This document shows positions 17,118 to 25,337 of a stretch of DNA of 64,000 nt, in pieces. The DNA comes from Bacillus cereus G9842. GTDB lineage: Bacteria > Bacillota > Bacilli > Bacillales > Bacillaceae_G. The notes under the pieces were generated by a model. It was given only the letters and a program-made list of their open reading frames with translations, did no database searches and was not told where the DNA came from. Made by a program: the position numbers and the translations under genes. Position 1 is the stretch's first letter, and the number at the start of each line of letters is the position of its first letter. Location: NCBI RefSeq assembly GCF_000021305.1, contig NC_011772.1:3324001-3388000 (forward strand), read 5' to 3'.

Positions 17118-17257
17118 TACCCTCCTATAACTTTGAAAATCCCAGAAATAAAAAGACTTTCCTTAGCTACGGAACAGGAGGGGCCATTATAGAAATCCGG
17201 TCATAAAACAACAAAGAAAACACCTCAATTACGTATGTTAATACTTATAGGAGGGTA
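17118..17257 (-). promoter_or_regulatory. RBS-sequestering leader with short leader ORF
   Basis: TACCCTCCTATAA in the early leader (mRNA sense; plus coordinates 17245-17257) is the perfect complement of TTATAGGAGGGTA (17130-17118), the exporter's ribosome-binding site. A second anti-Shine-Dalgarno, CCCCTCCT (17183-17176), lies between them. The interval holds the minimal ORF MTGFL (17204-17187) and, in another frame, an 18-codon ORF from GTG at 17223 ending at 17167. This is the layout of ribosome-mediated attenuators of resistance genes. Which ORF is translated is uncertain, as neither has an ideal ribosome-binding site. Confidence 0.6.
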
Positions 17258-17492
17258 ATATTAACATCGATTTTTAAATATACTTTTTCAATTATATTAC
17301 ATATTACTTTTATTTTTCTAGTATTAACTATATTAGTGAACAACTAATACACGCCATAGAAGATAACTACTTGATATAACCACCTTATTATGGAATAATT
17401 AGAAATAGTTTGAATCTATAAACCTAATTATAAAATGATATACTCATATATTCCTAATGTCATAAAGCTGAACAAGTAGGAGGACTTTCGTA

Positions 17493-18065
17493 ATGATTGA
17501 AATTTTAAGGACAGTAGTAAACTTTCTAATTTCTCTATTCTCAGGAGAATTACCATTTGTATATTATGTATGGATTATTACCCTATTCCTAATTCAAATA
17601 ACCCAATCTACTCTAAACTATAAACTCTTTAACAAGAAAGACAATTTCAGCACTTATATATTGGAAGGATTACTTGCTTTTATTATTTTATTGTTTGGAG
17701 GAATATTAGTATCTAAGTTACTTGCTTACATAATAGAAGACCCTACTATTAGTATGACGAATTTAACACATTATTTTGTTTCTCTTATCATATTAACTAT
17801 ATTTGTCGTAATAACCTGTGTTAAAGACTTTATAGAGACATCTATAAAGAATAAAAATATATCTCTTTTTAGCTTTTTAGTAATTTCCTTAATAACAAGT
17901 ATACTTTCATTCAAGTTTTTATCACCTTTCATTGAAGGTTCTTTTTCTCTTTCTAAATCTTTTATAACTACTTTAATCATTCTAGTAACTGTATCCATTC
18001 CTCTATTAATTTCTTTAGAGGAAAAATATGCAGATGAAAAGGAAAAGGAAACGGAAAATTTATAG
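17493..18065 (+). CDS. Multi-pass membrane protein, unknown function
   Basis: 190 residues with about five hydrophobic helices (roughly 20-38, 53-75, 90-110, 125-145, 155-173) and a charged tail EEKYADEKEKETENL. TAGGAGGACTTT precedes the ATG. It ends in a terminator shared with the convergent XhlA-like gene. I do not recognise a family. The pairing with an XhlA-like gene is noted but the two are convergent, not in one operon. Confidence 0.7.
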   Translation: MIEILRTVVNFLISLFSGELPFVYYVWIITLFLIQITQSTLNYKLFNKKDNFSTYILEGLLAFIILLFGGILVSKLLAYIIEDPTISMTNLTHYFVSLIILTIFVVITCVKDFIETSIKNKNISLFSFLVISLITSILSFKFLSPFIEGSFSLSKSFITTLIILVTVSIPLLISLEEKYADEKEKETENL

Positions 18066-18080
18066 CTTCTCATTTATATA

Positions 18081-18109
18081 AAAGAAAGAGGGAGCTCCCC
18101 TCTTTCTTT
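18081..18109. terminator. Bidirectional terminator
   Basis: AAAGAAAGAGGG pairs with CCCTCTTTCTTT between two convergent genes. Confidence 0.9.
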
Positions 18110-18131
18110 TATATTGTTCTATTTCACAAGA

Positions 18132-18356
18132 CTAAATCATTCCTTTTAATATCAATCCTAAAACTGACATTATTATCGTACTAATAATAATTCGCAAAAT
18201 CCAAGTTGTGTTTGTACTTATTTTTTCTAATTGCTTATTGATTGTTGCTATGTCTTTCTCATTAATAGTGGTACGCGTTTCTAAATTTCGAATGTCTCGC
18301 ATAATTTCTTTTTGCTCCGCCTTGAGACTGTCAATTTTAGCGTAAACATCTTCCAT
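18132..18356 (-). CDS. XhlA-like haemolysin/holin-accessory protein
   Basis: 74 residues: a charged coiled-coil-like N-terminal part (DSLKAEQKEIMRDIRNLETR...) then NTTWILRIIISTIIMSVLGL, a membrane helix, and KGMI at the end. The NEKDI...LEKISTNTTW...LK pattern is that of XhlA, the prophage PBSX protein that associates with the membrane and helps host lysis. GAGGGTG lies 8 bases upstream of the ATG at 18356. No phage genes surround it, so it is an orphan copy, probably a phage remnant or a domesticated gene. Confidence 0.7.
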   Translation of the reverse strand: MEDVYAKIDSLKAEQKEIMRDIRNLETRTTINEKDIATINKQLEKISTNTTWILRIIISTIIMSVLGLILKGMI

Positions 18357-18674
18357 ATATTCACACCCTCTGTTCATCTTAATAGAAAAATCTATATATA
18401 TTATGAGACAACCCTCTTACCTGTGAATACATTCCGTATATCCGCGTACCAAATTATTTGTACATTTTAATTGAATTACTCACATGTTTCCATTCTTCTA
18501 TTTATAAATTAGCGTTAAGATACGTTCAAATTAGAAAAAGTATCCCTTGTTTATTTAACAACAAACAATGTGCAATCCAACATTCGGGAGCACCTACGAT
18601 AATTTCTATTATTTTCATATTTACAACTCAATATAATCAGTATGATTTTCTGAAGAATCCACTTTTTGAACTGC

Positions 18675-18953
18675 TTAAAGTATACTAATATGAATACGAA
18701 ATAGCTGTATTGATAAACTCTCTAGAACAATAAATATACTGGCTGAAACGGATCTAAATCCGATATTTTTCCCAGTAACATTAATGGTTATTTCTGACAA
18801 ATGCATTTGTATATCATTGTTTTCAAAAATTTCATCCTCAACCTTTACAATATCTGCTTCACAATCTACTTCTTTAAAAGTTTTCAATAATTTTGTTTCC
18901 AAAAAACTACAATCAAAGTTCTCATCTTTTATTACGGCAAATTTAACCTTCAT
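18675..18953 (-). CDS. Hypothetical protein in a decayed region
   Basis: 92 residues starting MKVKFAVIKDENFDCSF, with GGGG 8 bases upstream of this ATG. The first 75 residues are charged and soluble-looking; the last 20 (SIFIVLESLSIQLFRIHISI) read like out-of-frame AT-rich sequence. The gene may therefore be truncated at its 3' end. No family recognised. The neighbouring 18357-18674 interval contains only ORFs without ribosome-binding sites. Confidence 0.35.
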   Translation of the reverse strand: MKVKFAVIKDENFDCSFLETKLLKTFKEVDCEADIVKVEDEIFENNDIQMHLSEITINVTGKNIGFRSVSASIFIVLESLSIQLFRIHISIL

Positions 18954-19357
18954 ATCCATTTCCCCATTTTTAAAAAACTAAAATCATTAAATCAATATAA
19001 ATATATATTATTCTATTAAATAATTCAAAATATACGCTTCTCACATACATTATTAAAAATCAATTCTAAAGAATTAAATGCAAAAAGTAATTTAGTATTA
19101 GGCGTTCCACTAATCTTTGGTATAATTCGTCTTTTAATTATTTTGCTCATTGCGCTTTTTTATTTCCCTCCCTATTTCAACTGAACTTTGTGTAATAATG
19201 CATATTTCAAATACATTATTTCCTTGCACTCATACTTTTATCATTGAGTTTTTATTCACAAATTCGTAACACATATATATGAGTTATCATGCTAAAATTA
19301 GTTTATTCACAAGAAGAAGTTATTCTTAATAAATCAATAATTTTTAATACCCTGTTT

Positions 19358-19385
19358 AAAGCCTTGCCCCCCTGCAAGGCTTTTT
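19358..19385 (+). terminator. Orphan terminator
   Basis: AAAGCCTTGC pairs with GCAAGGCTTT, C-rich loop, then TTTTT. No intact plus-strand gene precedes it, which supports loss of a gene upstream. Confidence 0.8.
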
Positions 19386-19579
19386 CCTATTTAACTAGCA
19401 TAGTATTTTTCGTTATGCATCTCTCCCCTTTGTTCCTTACCCTACAAATAATACTGAATGTTTATTTTAATTTTTCAGCATCGGCACTCGCTCTTTTCGA
19501 GAGCTCTTTACCAAATATTCAATCTAATGATAAAATTGACCAAATTAATATTTTCATCCATCACTGTATCAAAAAGTAC

Positions 19580-19700
19580 AATAAAGTAAAACTTTAATCA
19601 GTGGGGGTTTTGTTCATCCCTCACTGATTATTAGCCCTCACCAATCGGGCTTTTACAATTAAGTAAACGCGAGCTTTTTCTTCTATCTACTTACTATTTA
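19580..19700. repeat. Dispersed intergenic repeat (bcr-like)
   Basis: Contains AATCAGTG...CACTGATT and AGCCC...GGGCT stem pairs and shares its first 25 bases, with one difference, with 7681-7705. The structure and composition fit the short repeats spread through B. cereus group intergenic DNA. Class assignment is by recollection and uncertain. Confidence 0.6.
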
Positions 19701-19767
19701 AGGTTAATAGTGATATAACCAGATTTTAAAATTCGACTTAAATTCATTGATGAATGGAGAGGTTTAT

Positions 19768-20511
19768 ATGAAATTGAAAGACAAAGTAGCAATCATAACT
19801 GGTGGAGCAAGTGGAATTGGCGAATCTACTGTTCGTCTTTTTATCGAAGAAGGTGCAAAAGTAGTTATTGCTGACTTTTCTGAACGTGGAAAAGAACTAT
19901 CAGATGAATTGAATGCACATGGATATAATACGTTATTTATTAAAACTGATGTAACAAAAGAGGCAGATATTAAACAGCTAATTCATGAGACAGTAAGTAC
20001 ATACGGTAAATTAGATATTATGTATGCCAATGCCGGCGTTGCTGATGATGCACCGGCAAATGAATTATCCTATGAAAAATGGAAAAGAACTATTGATATT
20101 AATTTGTCTGGGGTATTCCTTTCTAATAAATATTCGATTGAACAATTCCTTAAACAAGGTACAGGTGGTGTCATCGTTAACGCTGGTTCGATTCATAGTT
20201 TTGTTTCATTACCTACCCCAACAGCATACTCCTCTGCAAAAGGTGGTGTGAAACTATTAACTCAAAATTTATGTACTGCCTACGCTAAATATGGAATACG
20301 TATTAATGCGGTGTGCCCCGGTTATATTGACACCCCTTTACTTGGTAGTGTTAATCCTGAACAGAAAGAATATTTAGCTTCACTTCATCCACAAGGCAGA
20401 CTTGGAACACCAGAAGAAGTCGCTAAAGCTGTCTTATTTTTAGCAAGTGATGATGCTAGTTTTGTTAACGGTACAACACTTCTTGTTGATGGAGGCTATA
20501 CTGCATGTTAA
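19768..20511 (+). CDS. Short-chain dehydrogenase/reductase
   Basis: 247 residues of the classical SDR family. NAD(P)-binding TGGASGIGESTV (11-22), the structural NAG in MYANAGVAD (about 87), catalytic Ser in NAGSIHSF (about 140) and YSSAKGG (Tyr and Lys, about 153-157) are all present; the end ASFVNGTTLLVDGGYTA is standard. An Asp after the second strand (VIADFSERG) favours NAD over NADP. GGAGAGG lies before the ATG at 19768. Substrate unknown; sugar-alcohol or steroid-like oxidations are common in the family. Confidence 0.9.
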   Translation: MKLKDKVAIITGGASGIGESTVRLFIEEGAKVVIADFSERGKELSDELNAHGYNTLFIKTDVTKEADIKQLIHETVSTYGKLDIMYANAGVADDAPANELSYEKWKRTIDINLSGVFLSNKYSIEQFLKQGTGGVIVNAGSIHSFVSLPTPTAYSSAKGGVKLLTQNLCTAYAKYGIRINAVCPGYIDTPLLGSVNPEQKEYLASLHPQGRLGTPEEVAKAVLFLASDDASFVNGTTLLVDGGYTAC

Positions 20512-20556
20512 TTTAAAAATTTTGAAGCCCCCTAAGAAATATATAGTCTTCAATAA

Positions 20557-20587
20557 AAAAAGCGCCATCACAAGTGACGGCGCTTTT
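20557..20587. terminator. Bidirectional terminator
   Basis: AAAAGCGCCATCAC pairs with GTGACGGCGCTTTT with one mismatch, between the SDR gene and bshB2. Confidence 0.9.
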
Positions 20588-20621
20588 CTATATAAGAGCA
20601 ACTAGAAGGTATCCTTCTAGC

Positions 20622-21284
20622 CTACTCCCATTTATAAGTCCAAAACTGTTCAAGTTGCAGCCATTTTAATGTTGCTGCATCTTTGTTTTTTATTTTTGCA
20701 TGCGTGTCTTCAAGCATTGCTTCTGTTTGTGAACGGTGCGCACCTAATGCAGTTAATTTATGATCAAATACTTCACTAATGTTATTTACAACATCCGGTT
20801 CTCCTAATACTGCTTCACGATTTTTCGTAATCGCAACAGCATGAATAACTGGGCGCTCTTCTTTTGGCATACGTGATACAGCGCGAACGACAGCGCGGCC
20901 AAATGCATTATGATCTGGATGTACACCGTGCTCTGGATAAAATGTAATAATTCGAGATGGATTTATTTCTTGAATGATTGCTTCAATTTTGTCAGCAACG
21001 AAATCAACATCTTCAAATTCTAACGTTTTATCATGGAAGCCAAGCATTCTTAAATCTTTAATACCCATCGCTTCACAAGCATCTTTCAATTCTTTCTTAC
21101 GGATATGTGGAATCGTTTCACGGTTAGCGAATACGTTCTTACCCATGTTACGTCCCATTTGTCCTAGAGTACCACATGCATATGTTACAGGTACTCCTTG
21201 ATCTGTTAATAAGCGAATTGTTCCTCCCGCAGCATATGCTTCATCATCTGGATGCGGAAATACAACAAGTACATGTCTCTCCAT
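20622..21284 (-). CDS. bshB2: Bacillithiol biosynthesis deacetylase BshB2
   Basis: 220 residues, LmbE/PIG-L zinc deacetylase fold. The zinc motif PHPDDE is at residues 10-15 and the third ligand is in GVHPDHNAFGRAV (about 120). BshB enzymes remove acetyl from GlcNAc-malate in making bacillithiol, the low-molecular-weight thiol of Bacillus. The neighbour yojF ends 15 bases upstream, the same pair as in B. subtilis, which separates this BshB2 (YojG) from BshB1, encoded elsewhere with bshA. Cytosolic. GAGGGAAAC precedes the ATG. Confidence 0.93.
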   Translation of the reverse strand: MERHVLVVFPHPDDEAYAAGGTIRLLTDQGVPVTYACGTLGQMGRNMGKNVFANRETIPHIRKKELKDACEAMGIKDLRMLGFHDKTLEFEDVDFVADKIEAIIQEINPSRIITFYPEHGVHPDHNAFGRAVVRAVSRMPKEERPVIHAVAITKNREAVLGEPDVVNNISEVFDHKLTALGAHRSQTEAMLEDTHAKIKNKDAATLKWLQLEQFWTYKWE

Positions 21285-21299
21285 AAGTTTCCCTCCTTC

Positions 21300-21650
21300 T
21301 TACTTAAATGGTGTTAAGCTTAACTCAAGTGCAACTGCTAGACGACCTAAATTATCATGTCCAGCTAATAATAAACGCTCTTGATCGTCTACTTCCCAGT
21401 GCGTAATACCTTCAGCATATACCCAACCGTGATCCATTTTCAGACCAACTCGGTATGGATTTGTTCCAGTTATCTTCCCGCGTTCAAAACGGATAATCGC
21501 ATTTCGAATGAAAGCACCAACTGTCATCATCTTTTCATTTATGTGTGATGCATACGCTCCGTTTGTCGTTTCTAAATGAATATATACATCTTTATTTACA
21601 AAACGTTCAATTTCATTTTGAATAAGAGAACTATCTTTTACTATTTCCAT
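21300..21650 (-). CDS. yojF: YojF family protein (DUF1806)
   Basis: 116 residues, beta-rich (HLETTNGAYASHINEKMMTVGAFIRNA, YRVGLKMDHGWVYAEG). It is the conserved partner upstream of bshB2 and matches the DUF1806 pattern. AAAGAGGTGAATTCCG lies before the ATG. Function not known; co-transcription suggests a role tied to bacillithiol metabolism, which is inference. Confidence 0.85.
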   Translation of the reverse strand: MEIVKDSSLIQNEIERFVNKDVYIHLETTNGAYASHINEKMMTVGAFIRNAIIRFERGKITGTNPYRVGLKMDHGWVYAEGITHWEVDDQERLLLAGHDNLGRLAVALELSLTPFK

Positions 21651-21911
21651 CGGAATTCACCTCTTTAAACCATTTTACGCAAAAATAATGTAAATTGCTA
21701 TCTCTATATTAGAGGACAACGCTCACTTTTCCTAATAATTTGCACTGTGTTTTTTATATTTTTTATATGATATGTAAAAAATACATTTTTCCTTCACTTT
21801 GTTAAATAGTTTTCTTTCTTTTTTGAATTTGCTACAATATATTTTATCCCGTATTATTGCAGCGAGATACATTTCGACAATTGAATACATAATTTAAAGA
21901 AGGTGACATGA

Positions 21912-23237
21912 TTGGAACAGTCAGCACATGAAGTAGCAAATTGGCAATATTATTTTGCAATTGCCGTATTTTTAATCACGTACGGATTTATTATTTCTGA
22001 GAAATTGAATCGTGCTGTAATCGCACTATTCGGTGCTGCTATTATGATTATTTTTGGAGTTGTAGATTTACATACTGCTTTCACATCACATATTCAATGG
22101 GAAACGATTACCCTTTTAATTGGGATGATGATTCTCGTACATATTACGAGTCAATCAGGCGTCTTTGAATTTGTGGCCATTAAAGCGGCAAAAGCAGCTG
22201 GCGGAAAACCGATTCGCATTTTATTATTACTATCCCTATTAACTGCTGTCGGATCAGCATTTTTGGACAATGTAACGACTGTTTTATTAATCGTTCCTGT
22301 TACATTATCCATTACACGTATTTTAAAAGTAAATCCTGTGCCTTATTTGATTTCAGAAGTGCTGTTTTCAAATATAGGCGGAACAGCAACATTAATCGGT
22401 GATCCACCTAATATTATGATTGGATCAGCAAACAAGCATTTAGACTTTAACGCCTTTTTACTTAACTTAGCTCCAATCGTAATTATTATTTCTATCGTGA
22501 CACTTGGCATTATTTACTTCATGTATCGTAACAAACTAAAAACAACACCTGAACAAATCGAAAAACTAATGGCATTAAACGAAAAAGATTACATTAAAGA
22601 TCAAAGCCTCCTTTTAAAATCTATTTCGATTTTAGGACTAACAATTTTAGGCTTCGTACTTCATTCGATTATTCATGTAGACGCTGCTGTTATCGCGATG
22701 ACAGGCGCTACACTTCTTATGTTAATCGGCGTGAAAGAACATGATATTGAAGATGTATTTGCCCACGTTGAATGGGTTACCATTTTCTTCTTCGCCGGAT
22801 TATTTGTTCTCGTTGGCGGGTTAATTGATATCGGACTTATCTCTTCACTTGCAAGAGAAGTAATCGATGTAACAAACGGTGACATCGGATTCGCAGCTAT
22901 ACTTATTTTATGGGTATCTGGCATCGCATCTGCGACAATCGACAACATCCCATTTGTCGCAACGATGATTCCTCTTATTCAAGACTTAGCTACAGGACTC
23001 GGACTATCTGTCGATTCTCCGCAAATCGAAGTACTATGGTGGGCGTTATCTCTTGGAGCTTGCTTAGGAGGAAATGGAACACTAATCGGAGCATCTGCAA
23101 ACGTAGTCGTTGCTGGTATTGCAAAACGTGAAGGACATGGCTTCTCTTATATGGACTTCTTAAAAATTGGTTTACCATTAACTATTGTTGCACTCTTGTT
23201 ATCACATGCTTATATATATTTACGTTATTTAATGTAA
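21912..23237 (+). CDS. ArsB/NhaD-type ion permease
   Basis: 441 residues with about 11-12 membrane helices in two related halves. GSAFLDNVTTVLLIVPVT and SGIASATIDNIPFVATMIPL are the repeated ion-site blocks, and GGTATLIGDPPNIMIGSA / GGNGTLIGASANVVVAGIA the matching second blocks of the ion transporter superfamily (ArsB, NhaD, CitM). The start is TTG at 21912 with AAGAAGGTGA 6 bases upstream. Whether it moves arsenite, Na+ or a dicarboxylate is unclear; no ars genes lie nearby. Confidence 0.85.
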   Translation: MEQSAHEVANWQYYFAIAVFLITYGFIISEKLNRAVIALFGAAIMIIFGVVDLHTAFTSHIQWETITLLIGMMILVHITSQSGVFEFVAIKAAKAAGGKPIRILLLLSLLTAVGSAFLDNVTTVLLIVPVTLSITRILKVNPVPYLISEVLFSNIGGTATLIGDPPNIMIGSANKHLDFNAFLLNLAPIVIIISIVTLGIIYFMYRNKLKTTPEQIEKLMALNEKDYIKDQSLLLKSISILGLTILGFVLHSIIHVDAAVIAMTGATLLMLIGVKEHDIEDVFAHVEWVTIFFFAGLFVLVGGLIDIGLISSLAREVIDVTNGDIGFAAILILWVSGIASATIDNIPFVATMIPLIQDLATGLGLSVDSPQIEVLWWALSLGACLGGNGTLIGASANVVVAGIAKREGHGFSYMDFLKIGLPLTIVALLLSHAYIYLRYLM

Positions 23238-23271
23238 AAGTTGTATTGCATGAAATTATATCGTCAAATAC

Positions 23272-23307
23272 AAAAGGTTTGCAGCATCCGTGCTGCAAAC
23301 CTTTTTT
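23272..23307. terminator. Bidirectional terminator
   Basis: AAAAGGTTTGCAGCA pairs perfectly with TGCTGCAAACCTTTT over TCCG, followed by Ts. Confidence 0.93.
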
Positions 23308-23309
23308 CA

Positions 23310-23537
23310 TCACCAAAATATACCGATAATTGCTAAACCACCTAAAATCATACCACCAATTTGTCCGACAATTGTTGGTGATAATTGAACACCTTTTCTC
23401 ACTTCAACAACTGGTCTTTCGTGCCTTAGTTGCTGCACTTCGCTTTGCAGTTGGTGCACACTTCCGTGTAACTCTTTAATAAGTTCTTTTAATTCGGCGA
23501 CCTCTTCATTTACTGGTTTTGCCTTTTCTAAATTCAT
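23310..23537 (-). CDS. Coiled-coil, tail-anchored small protein
   Basis: 75 residues. Residues 8-45 have heptad spacing of Leu/Val (VAELKELIKELHGSVHQLQS), followed by a short linker and a C-terminal membrane helix (IVGQIGGMILGGLAIIGIF). AAGGAGTC precedes the ATG. Unknown function; the layout is that of a membrane-tethered coiled coil. Confidence 0.65.
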   Translation of the reverse strand: MNLEKAKPVNEEVAELKELIKELHGSVHQLQSEVQQLRHERPVVEVRKGVQLSPTIVGQIGGMILGGLAIIGIFW

Positions 23538-23636
23538 TTTGCATGACTCCTTATAAATTCAATCAACACACTGTAAATTTTCGCCAATTACCATTATATC
23601 TCCTGCATACTACATATATAATTTCGAATGTACTTT

Positions 23637-24188
23637 CTAACCTTGCAGCTCTATCCATTCATCCCGCAATATCCCCATAATCATACGGTCAAAACACTTC
23701 CCATCTCTTTGAACCGCTTCTCTCATACAGCCTTCCATCTGAAAACCCATCTTTTTATACAATGCAATGGCAAGTTTATTATACGAAATAACATCAAGAC
23801 CGATGCGGTGTAAATTCAATTCATAGAAAGCATACTTTAGAATAAGATGTATTGCTTCTTTCCCATATCCCTTTCCTCTATCATTCGCATCTCCTATACC
23901 AATAGCTAATAAACCTGTTCCGTTATTCCACTCTATACCATGAATCGCCACAAAACCAATTAAGCGATCTTCTTGAACTGTCCTTACCATGAAAGAAACA
24001 CTATTCGATCTCCGTCCTTTTAATAGCCCATCACTTGCTATTTCATTTAAAGATTGCGGGAATGCTACATCTGTATCTACATTTCTTAAATACTCACTAT
24101 CCTCTTGCCACATAGCCATCAATTCAACATCTTTTTCTCTCATAACTGATAATTTAATCGTTTTATTTCGAAAAAGATTCATTGTCAT
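23637..24188 (-). CDS. GNAT family N-acetyltransferase (RimJ/RimL-like)
   Basis: 183 residues. The acetyl-CoA loop is IGDANDRGKGYGKEAI (about 97-112) with R/QGxGxG/A spacing RGKGYG, followed by YAFYELNLHRIGLDV and NKLAIALYKKMGFQMEG, the usual C-terminal half of RimL-type enzymes. The acceptor is unknown. AAGGGGGAT lies upstream of the ATG. The 29-residue ORF ends 17 bases before this start and may share its transcript. Confidence 0.88.
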   Translation of the reverse strand: MTMNLFRNKTIKLSVMREKDVELMAMWQEDSEYLRNVDTDVAFPQSLNEIASDGLLKGRRSNSVSFMVRTVQEDRLIGFVAIHGIEWNNGTGLLAIGIGDANDRGKGYGKEAIHLILKYAFYELNLHRIGLDVISYNKLAIALYKKMGFQMEGCMREAVQRDGKCFDRMIMGILRDEWIELQG

Positions 24189-24205
24189 TTCAAAATCCCC
24201 CTTTA

Positions 24206-24295
24206 TTACATAATGGGGATAATTGTTTCAGCCCATTTATCCCCTAGTTCCATAAACTGCTTTATAAACGGGATACTTACAATAAGCGCTGACAT
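24206..24295 (-). CDS. 29-residue amphipathic peptide ORF
   Basis: MSALIVSIPFIKQFMELGDK... is 29 codons long, with GGAGGAGATG 6-8 bases before the ATG, one of the best ribosome-binding sites in the window. The N-terminal half is hydrophobic and the rest amphipathic (KQFMELGDKWAETI), reminiscent of small membrane-active or toxin-like peptides, but no family can be named. It sits between the feu terminator and the GNAT gene, 17 bases before the latter. Confidence 0.55.
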   Translation of the reverse strand: MSALIVSIPFIKQFMELGDKWAETIIPIM

Positions 24296-24360
24296 TGGCA
24301 CATCTCCTCCATATTGAATTAACTTCATTGTATAATTTTTTATTTATTCTAACAATAATA

Positions 24361-24390
24361 GAAAGGCCCTCCAAATTTAGAGGGCCTTTC
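24361..24390 (-). terminator. Terminator of the feu operon
   Basis: GAAAGGCCCTC pairs perfectly with GAGGGCCTTTC over CAAATTTA, 17 bases after the feuA stop. Confidence 0.85.
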
Positions 24391-24407
24391 CTAATAGCAA
24401 AACTATA

Positions 24408-25316
24408 TTATTTCGTAAACATTTTCTCCGCTTCATCCATTGCCATTTTGTTTCCTAAAGCAGAATAGTCCAGCCATGGTTGATCATTGATAATGTATAC
24501 GTGCTTGCCTTTAACTGCTTTTAAGTCTTTCCAAATTGGCGTTTCTTGAAGTTGTTTAAATGCTGCTTTTGCTTTATCATCTCTATTTACAACAACGAAA
24601 ATCGCATCTGCATCAAAGTCAGGTAATACTTCTTGTGAAATGACTTCGAAAGGGCGGTTTCCATCAATTTTCTCTACACCATTTGCAGGCTGTAACCCTA
24701 AGTCTTGGAATAAAATTGGTCCCATCGGTCTTTTCGTACTAAATACACGCAATTCTTTTGCAGTAACGCGAATTGCCATTACTTTTTCGTTATTACCTAG
24801 CTCTTTATCTATTAAACCTTTTACTCGTTTTGATTGCTCTTCGTAATCTTGAATATATTTATCTGCTTCTTTCTCACGGTTTACAAGTTTACCAACTTGT
24901 TTTAAATGATCTCTCCACGTACCTTCATCTAAATTGAAAGAATGTGTTTTTGCAATTTTTTCGTATTTCGCTACATCTTTACCAGCATATTTTTCATCAA
25001 CATAAATGTCAGTTGGCTTTAATTGAAGTAACGCTTCCATATTCGGATCTGTTACAACACCAAGCTTCTTCGTATCTTTCAACTTCTCTTTAGCGTGCGG
25101 TAAGAAATCTTTTAAATCTCCCCCAATAACAGAACCTACTGGTGTAATTCCTAATGCAAGTAAATCATTTGTTAAATGAATAGACATTGAAGCAATTTTT
25201 GGGTCATTACTTTTTTCCGTTTTTTTCGTTGCCTCTTCATTAGCTTTCGTTTGACCACATGCTGCTAATACTAAAATACACATCATGCTAAATAAAATAG
25301 TAAGTTTCTTTTTCAT
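24408..25316 (-). CDS. feuA: Iron-siderophore ABC transporter binding lipoprotein (FeuA type)
   Basis: 302 residues. Signal peptide with lipobox LAAC, mature Cys at residue 20, then a class III periplasmic-binding fold. The C-terminal half (VMAIRVTAKELRVFS, ILFQDLGLQPANGV, TPIWKDLKAVKGKHVYII) resembles B. subtilis FeuA, the receptor for catechol siderophores such as bacillibactin and enterobactin. In B. cereus ATCC 14579 I recall the FeuA gene in the same neighbourhood (close to bshB2/yojF), which supports the name. It is the last gene of a Fur-controlled operon, 21 bases after the second permease. Confidence 0.8.
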   Translation of the reverse strand: MKKKLTILFSMMCILVLAACGQTKANEEATKKTEKSNDPKIASMSIHLTNDLLALGITPVGSVIGGDLKDFLPHAKEKLKDTKKLGVVTDPNMEALLQLKPTDIYVDEKYAGKDVAKYEKIAKTHSFNLDEGTWRDHLKQVGKLVNREKEADKYIQDYEEQSKRVKGLIDKELGNNEKVMAIRVTAKELRVFSTKRPMGPILFQDLGLQPANGVEKIDGNRPFEVISQEVLPDFDADAIFVVVNRDDKAKAAFKQLQETPIWKDLKAVKGKHVYIINDQPWLDYSALGNKMAMDEAEKMFTK

Positions 25317-25337
25317 ATGTTCTCCTCTTTGAAGTAT

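Larger units (their letters stand above)
18954..19767. other. Gene-poor, probably decayed interval
   Basis: About 810 bases without a supported gene. A frame at 19071-19184 (ELNAKSNLVLGVPLIFGIIR..., plus strand) encodes a clear hydrophobic helix but has no start codon, and looks like the end of a lost membrane protein gene. A plus-strand terminator (19358-19385) and a dispersed repeat (19580-19680) follow. The 102-codon frame 19289-19597 runs through that terminator and has no ribosome-binding site. Confidence 0.5.

Noticed and set aside
18132..18356. XhlA-like gene as proof of a prophage
   Set aside because: No holin, endolysin, integrase or structural phage genes lie nearby.
18458..18688. 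76-codon plus-strand ORF
   Set aside because: No ribosome-binding site, and the composition is like translated AT-rich spacer.
19289..19597. 102-codon plus-strand ORF
   Set aside because: No ribosome-binding site; the frame runs through a strong Rho-independent terminator and into a dispersed repeat.
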